Source of the DNA: Nocardioides sp. | GTDB taxonomy: Bacteria > Actinomycetota > Actinomycetes > Propionibacteriales > Nocardioidaceae | NCBI GenBank assembly: GCA_030145945.1 | Contig: JASLDK010000140.1 | Location: 1 to 8,391, forward strand | DNA length: 8,391 bases | Reading direction: 5' to 3' | In this document: positions 6,175 through 8,391 of the stretch, piece by piece | Layout: the number at the start of each line of letters is the position of its first letter | Numbering within the stretch: position 1 is the first letter of the stretch | Made by a program: the position numbers and the translations under genes | The notes under the pieces: model-generated | What the model saw: the letters and a program-made list of their open reading frames with translations, nothing else | Told to the model about the DNA's origin: nothing | The model's database searches: none

Positions 6175-7659
6175 ATGCGCGCGCACAATGCAGGCCGTCG
6201 TACGTCGAGAGCGGGGCGACGTCTGCTCCTCGCGTCGCTGACGGCGGGAACGCTGATCGTCGGGGCTGCATTCACGGCGAGTTCGTCCGAGGCCGACCTC
6301 TCCCTGTCCGGCGTACCCAGGGCGTCGTGCGGGACGGGCGACCTTCCCGAGACCGCCGAGCAGGGACGCGTGCCCAATGGCGACTACACGTCCGGGCGGG
6401 CGAAGCAGGGCTATCGCTGCAACACCGTGCAGGTCGGGCACTACGGCTCGCGGACGGTGCTCGGCTCCGGCGGCTACACGGTGCAGCGCTACACCGACGT
6501 GACTGGCCGGACCTGTGCCTATTACGACTCCGCGCTGATGGTCGGGCTCAACCTGCAGAGCCTGCTGACACCGGGCGGGGGTGGGCTCGGTGTCGTCGTC
6601 CTCGACATGACCGATCCGGCGCACCCGGTCCGGACCGCCAACCTGATCACTCCGGCGATGCTGCAGCCGCACGAGTCGTTGCTCGTCAACCAGGAGCGCG
6701 GCCTCCTGGCCGCCGTCATGGGCACGCTCGCCACCGCCCCCGGCATCCTCGACGTCTATGACGTGAGCCAGGACTGCCGCAAGCCGAAGCTGCGTTCCTC
6801 CACCCTGTCAGGTGTGATGGGCCATGAGAGCGGGTTCGCCCCGGACGGGAAGACGTTCTGGACCGCAGGCGCGGCCGGTTTCACCCTCACCGCTGTTGAC
6901 CTGGCGGACCCGAGCCGTCCGAAGGTCCTCAAGACGAAGACCGGCGTCGTCTATCACGGGCTACGGCTCTCCGACGACGGCCGCACGATGTACGTCGCCA
7001 ACATCGGCAGCCCGGGTGGGACGAAGGGAATCCTGACCAGGGCCGGTCTCGACGTCCTCGACGTCTCCGACGTCCAGGACCGTCGCGCGAACCCCGAGAT
7101 CCGCACGCTGTCGCGACTCAACTGGGAGGAGTCATCGATCCCGCAGGTGGCCGAACCGTTCACCAGCAACGGGCGTGACTACGTCCTGGAGGTCGATGAG
7201 TTCAGCGACCTGTTCGGCGACTTCACCAAGTTCGACATGCCCTCGAGCCCGGTGGGTGCCGCACGCATCATCGATGTCACCGACCCGACCGCTCCTGAGG
7301 TCGTCTCCAACATCCGCCTCGAGGTCCATGATCCCGAGATCCGCGGCGCACTCACCAAGGACCGCAACGCGCTGACGATCATCCACAGCTACACCGGCCA
7401 CTACTGCTCGGTCCCGACCCGCGACAACCCGAAGATCGCCGGTTGCTCGATGATCGCGTCGGGACTGCGGCTCTTCGACATCTCGGACGTCACCCACCCG
7501 CGTGAGGTCGGCTACTTCAACGAACCCGGTGCCGATGCCGCTGCAGCGCTGTCCCAGCCCGCGTGGGACGTCGCGAACAAGCAGGTCTGGTACACCGACC
7601 AGGACGAGGGCTTCTTCGCCGTCGGCCTCACTGGTCAGGCGGCTGCACTCCTGCCCTGA
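6175..7659 (+). CDS. exported LVIVD-repeat (beta-propeller-like) protein
   Basis: A 494-residue secreted protein of unknown role. The N-terminus has an Arg-rich n-region (MRAHNAGRRTSRAGRR) and a hydrophobic core (LLLASLTAGTLIVGAAFTA, 17-35) with probable cleavage near SEA-DLS (residue 40). The RR-LLL pair makes Tat export possible but it lacks a full Tat consensus. The mature part repeats a V-V-D-(V/M/L)-(T/S/A)-D-P-x-x-P unit: VVVLDMTDPAHPV (140-152), LTAVDLADPSRPK (238-250), LDVLDVSDV (292-300), ARIIDVTDPTAPE (363-375), LRLFDISDVTHPR (431-443). These are the strand-turn units of LVIVD/YVTN-like propellers. Six cysteines (52, 82, 114, 201, 411, 424) suit disulfides outside the cell. The ATG at 6175 follows GAGGGG by 5 bases and gives a normal signal peptide; in-frame starts at 6121 (GTG) and 6142 (ATG) would add 18 or 11 residues and lack well-spaced ribosome sites. 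It is often annotated hypothetical. No substrate can be inferred. Confidence 0.83.
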   Translation: MRAHNAGRRTSRAGRRLLLASLTAGTLIVGAAFTASSSEADLSLSGVPRASCGTGDLPETAEQGRVPNGDYTSGRAKQGYRCNTVQVGHYGSRTVLGSGGYTVQRYTDVTGRTCAYYDSALMVGLNLQSLLTPGGGGLGVVVLDMTDPAHPVRTANLITPAMLQPHESLLVNQERGLLAAVMGTLATAPGILDVYDVSQDCRKPKLRSSTLSGVMGHESGFAPDGKTFWTAGAAGFTLTAVDLADPSRPKVLKTKTGVVYHGLRLSDDGRTMYVANIGSPGGTKGILTRAGLDVLDVSDVQDRRANPEIRTLSRLNWEESSIPQVAEPFTSNGRDYVLEVDEFSDLFGDFTKFDMPSSPVGAARIIDVTDPTAPEVVSNIRLEVHDPEIRGALTKDRNALTIIHSYTGHYCSVPTRDNPKIAGCSMIASGLRLFDISDVTHPREVGYFNEPGADAAAALSQPAWDVANKQVWYTDQDEGFFAVGLTGQAAALLP

Positions 7660-7669
7660 GCACGAAAAG

Positions 7670-7717
7670 ACAGGTGCGGCAGGCCGGGATTCAATCCGGA
7701 CCTGCCGCACCACCTGT
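7670..7717. terminator. strong hairpin between convergent genes, probable terminator
   Basis: GGTGCGGCAGG (7673-7683) pairs perfectly with CCTGCCGCACC (7701-7711). The interior continues as CCGGGATT / AATCCGG with a one-base bulge, and the outside ACAGGTG (7670-7676) can alternatively pair with CACCTGT (7711-7717). It fills the 68-base gap between the LVIVD gene and the FadE27-like gene. On the minus strand it is followed by TCTTTTCGTG, a short U-tract, so it best fits an intrinsic terminator for the dehydrogenase; on the plus strand the downstream is not U-rich. Confidence 0.75.
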
Positions 7718-7727
7718 TCGGGCGCCG

Positions 7728-8391
7728 TCAGGAGGCGAAGCTGCGGCCGATCGCCAGCGCCTGCTCGGTGGCTGCGCCGTAGAGGAACTCGAAGCGCTTG
7801 CCGCTGGTGAAGTAGCGGTGTGCCTCGCCGTCGAGGTCGATGCCCACGCCCCCGTGGACGTGCACGGTCGTGTGGGCGATGCGGTGACCGGCGTCCGCGG
7901 CCCAGAGCTTCGCGGTCGCCACCTCGGTGGCGGCCGGGAGACCAACCTGGAGACGCCACACGGCCTGCCACAGGGTCAGACGCTGGCCGAGCACGTCGAT
8001 GAAGCCGTCGGCCAGGCGCTGGGACACCGCCTGGAAGGTGCCGATCGGACGCCCGAACTGCTCGCGGGTCTTGGCGTACTCCGACGTCAGACGCAGCGCA
8101 CCCTCGGTGACGCCGAGCTGCTCGGCTGCTGCCAGAGCGACCAACAACTGCCCGAGCCGCTCAGGCGCCTCCGGGCCGCCGACCTGCGTGGCCGTCGCCC
8201 CGGTGAAGGTGATCAGGGCGGCGACGTCGCCGTCACTGGTCTTCTGGGCGACCCGCTCGACACCAGCAGCGCCGGCGTCGACGAGATAGACGCCCACGCC
8301 GGAGGGGCCGGTCGCCGTGACGAGCAGCGTGTCCGCGCTCATACCGGCACGGACCAGGGTCTTGACACCGTTCAACTCGCCTGAGGACGAC
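7728..8391 (-). CDS. fadE27: acyl-CoA dehydrogenase, FadE27-like subunit, C-terminal part (5' end outside window)
   Basis: The last ~220 residues of an acyl-CoA dehydrogenase-fold protein; the frame is open to the window edge (SSSGELNGVKTLV, the mid-domain beta-barrel segment), so the TTG at 8375 is internal. The C-terminal helical domain carries EYAKTREQFGRPIGTFQAVSQ and RLADGFIDV, and ends with AGHRIAHTTVHVHGGVGID and HRYFTSGKRFEFLYGAATEQ. These strongly recall M. tuberculosis FadE27 (Rv3505), the partner of FadE26 in the alpha2beta2 dehydrogenase (ChsE4-ChsE5) that oxidises cholesterol side-chain CoA esters. Where ordinary enzymes have the catalytic glutamate (IYEGTS in MCAD), this protein has LYGAAT, with Y encoded at 7779-7781. 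That fits the non-catalytic subunit of these heteromers. The fadE26-like partner would be expected close by, beyond the right edge. It converges on the LVIVD gene. Confidence 0.87.
   Translation of the reverse strand, partial: SSSGELNGVKTLVRAGMSADTLLVTATGPSGVGVYLVDAGAAGVERVAQKTSDGDVAALITFTGATATQVGGPEAPERLGQLLVALAAAEQLGVTEGALRLTSEYAKTREQFGRPIGTFQAVSQRLADGFIDVLGQRLTLWQAVWRLQVGLPAATEVATAKLWAADAGHRIAHTTVHVHGGVGIDLDGEAHRYFTSGKRFEFLYGAATEQALAIGRSFAS

Noticed and set aside
5257..6672. 471-codon minus-strand open frame spanning the SDR gene and its flanks
   Set aside because: It crosses parts of three plus-strand genes and the intergenic gap, and its translation is Arg/His/Pro-rich with no motif. 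It is a by-product of high GC.
1..8391. Mobile element, prophage, CRISPR, toxin-antitoxin or RNA gene
   Set aside because: No transposase or integrase motifs, terminal inverted repeats, spaced direct repeats or tRNA/rRNA-like segments were found; composition is uniform across the window.

Overview
The window is GC-rich and densely coded. It uses GTG starts, and several genes have a TANNNT box only 6-7 bases before the start codon, as expected for leaderless transcripts. Together with strong resemblance of several proteins to mycobacterial and rhodococcal steroid-degradation enzymes, this points to an actinobacterium. A Nocardioidaceae-like organism is my guess, but the genus cannot be fixed from the sequence. 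No RNA gene, CRISPR array, insertion sequence or phage gene was seen. No stretch over 300 bases lacks a gene; the longest is 6058-6174.

Layout. Bases 2-325 (+) are the 3' end of an AMP-binding acyl-CoA ligase. It converges on a small membrane-anchored protein of unknown function (348-1046, -). Divergent from that is a HAD-family phosphatase (1133-1753, +), which converges with only 9 bases between stops on an EchA19-like enoyl-CoA hydratase (1763-2575, -). EchA19 is divergent from a FadD19-like steroid side-chain CoA ligase (2622-4262, +), which is translationally coupled to a nitronate monooxygenase-family flavoprotein (4262-5368, +). Then come an atypical short-chain dehydrogenase (5404-6057, +) and an exported LVIVD-repeat protein (6175-7659, +). 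A strong hairpin separates the latter from the C-terminal part of a FadE27-like acyl-CoA dehydrogenase (7728-8391, -), which runs off the window.

How they work together. The core is a piece of a sterol side-chain beta-oxidation locus. FadD19 would activate the side-chain carboxylate to a CoA thioester, the FadE27-containing dehydrogenase would introduce the double bond, and EchA19 would hydrate it. The echA19-fadD19 intergenic region carries an exact match to the KstR operator consensus TNNAACNNGTTNNA at 2598-2611. It overlaps the -10 box of fadD19 and the -35 region of echA19, so one repressor could control both directions. The flavoprotein coupled to fadD19 is the most interesting candidate for an uncharacterised step. 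The HAD phosphatase, membrane protein, SDR and LVIVD protein have no demonstrated link to steroid metabolism.
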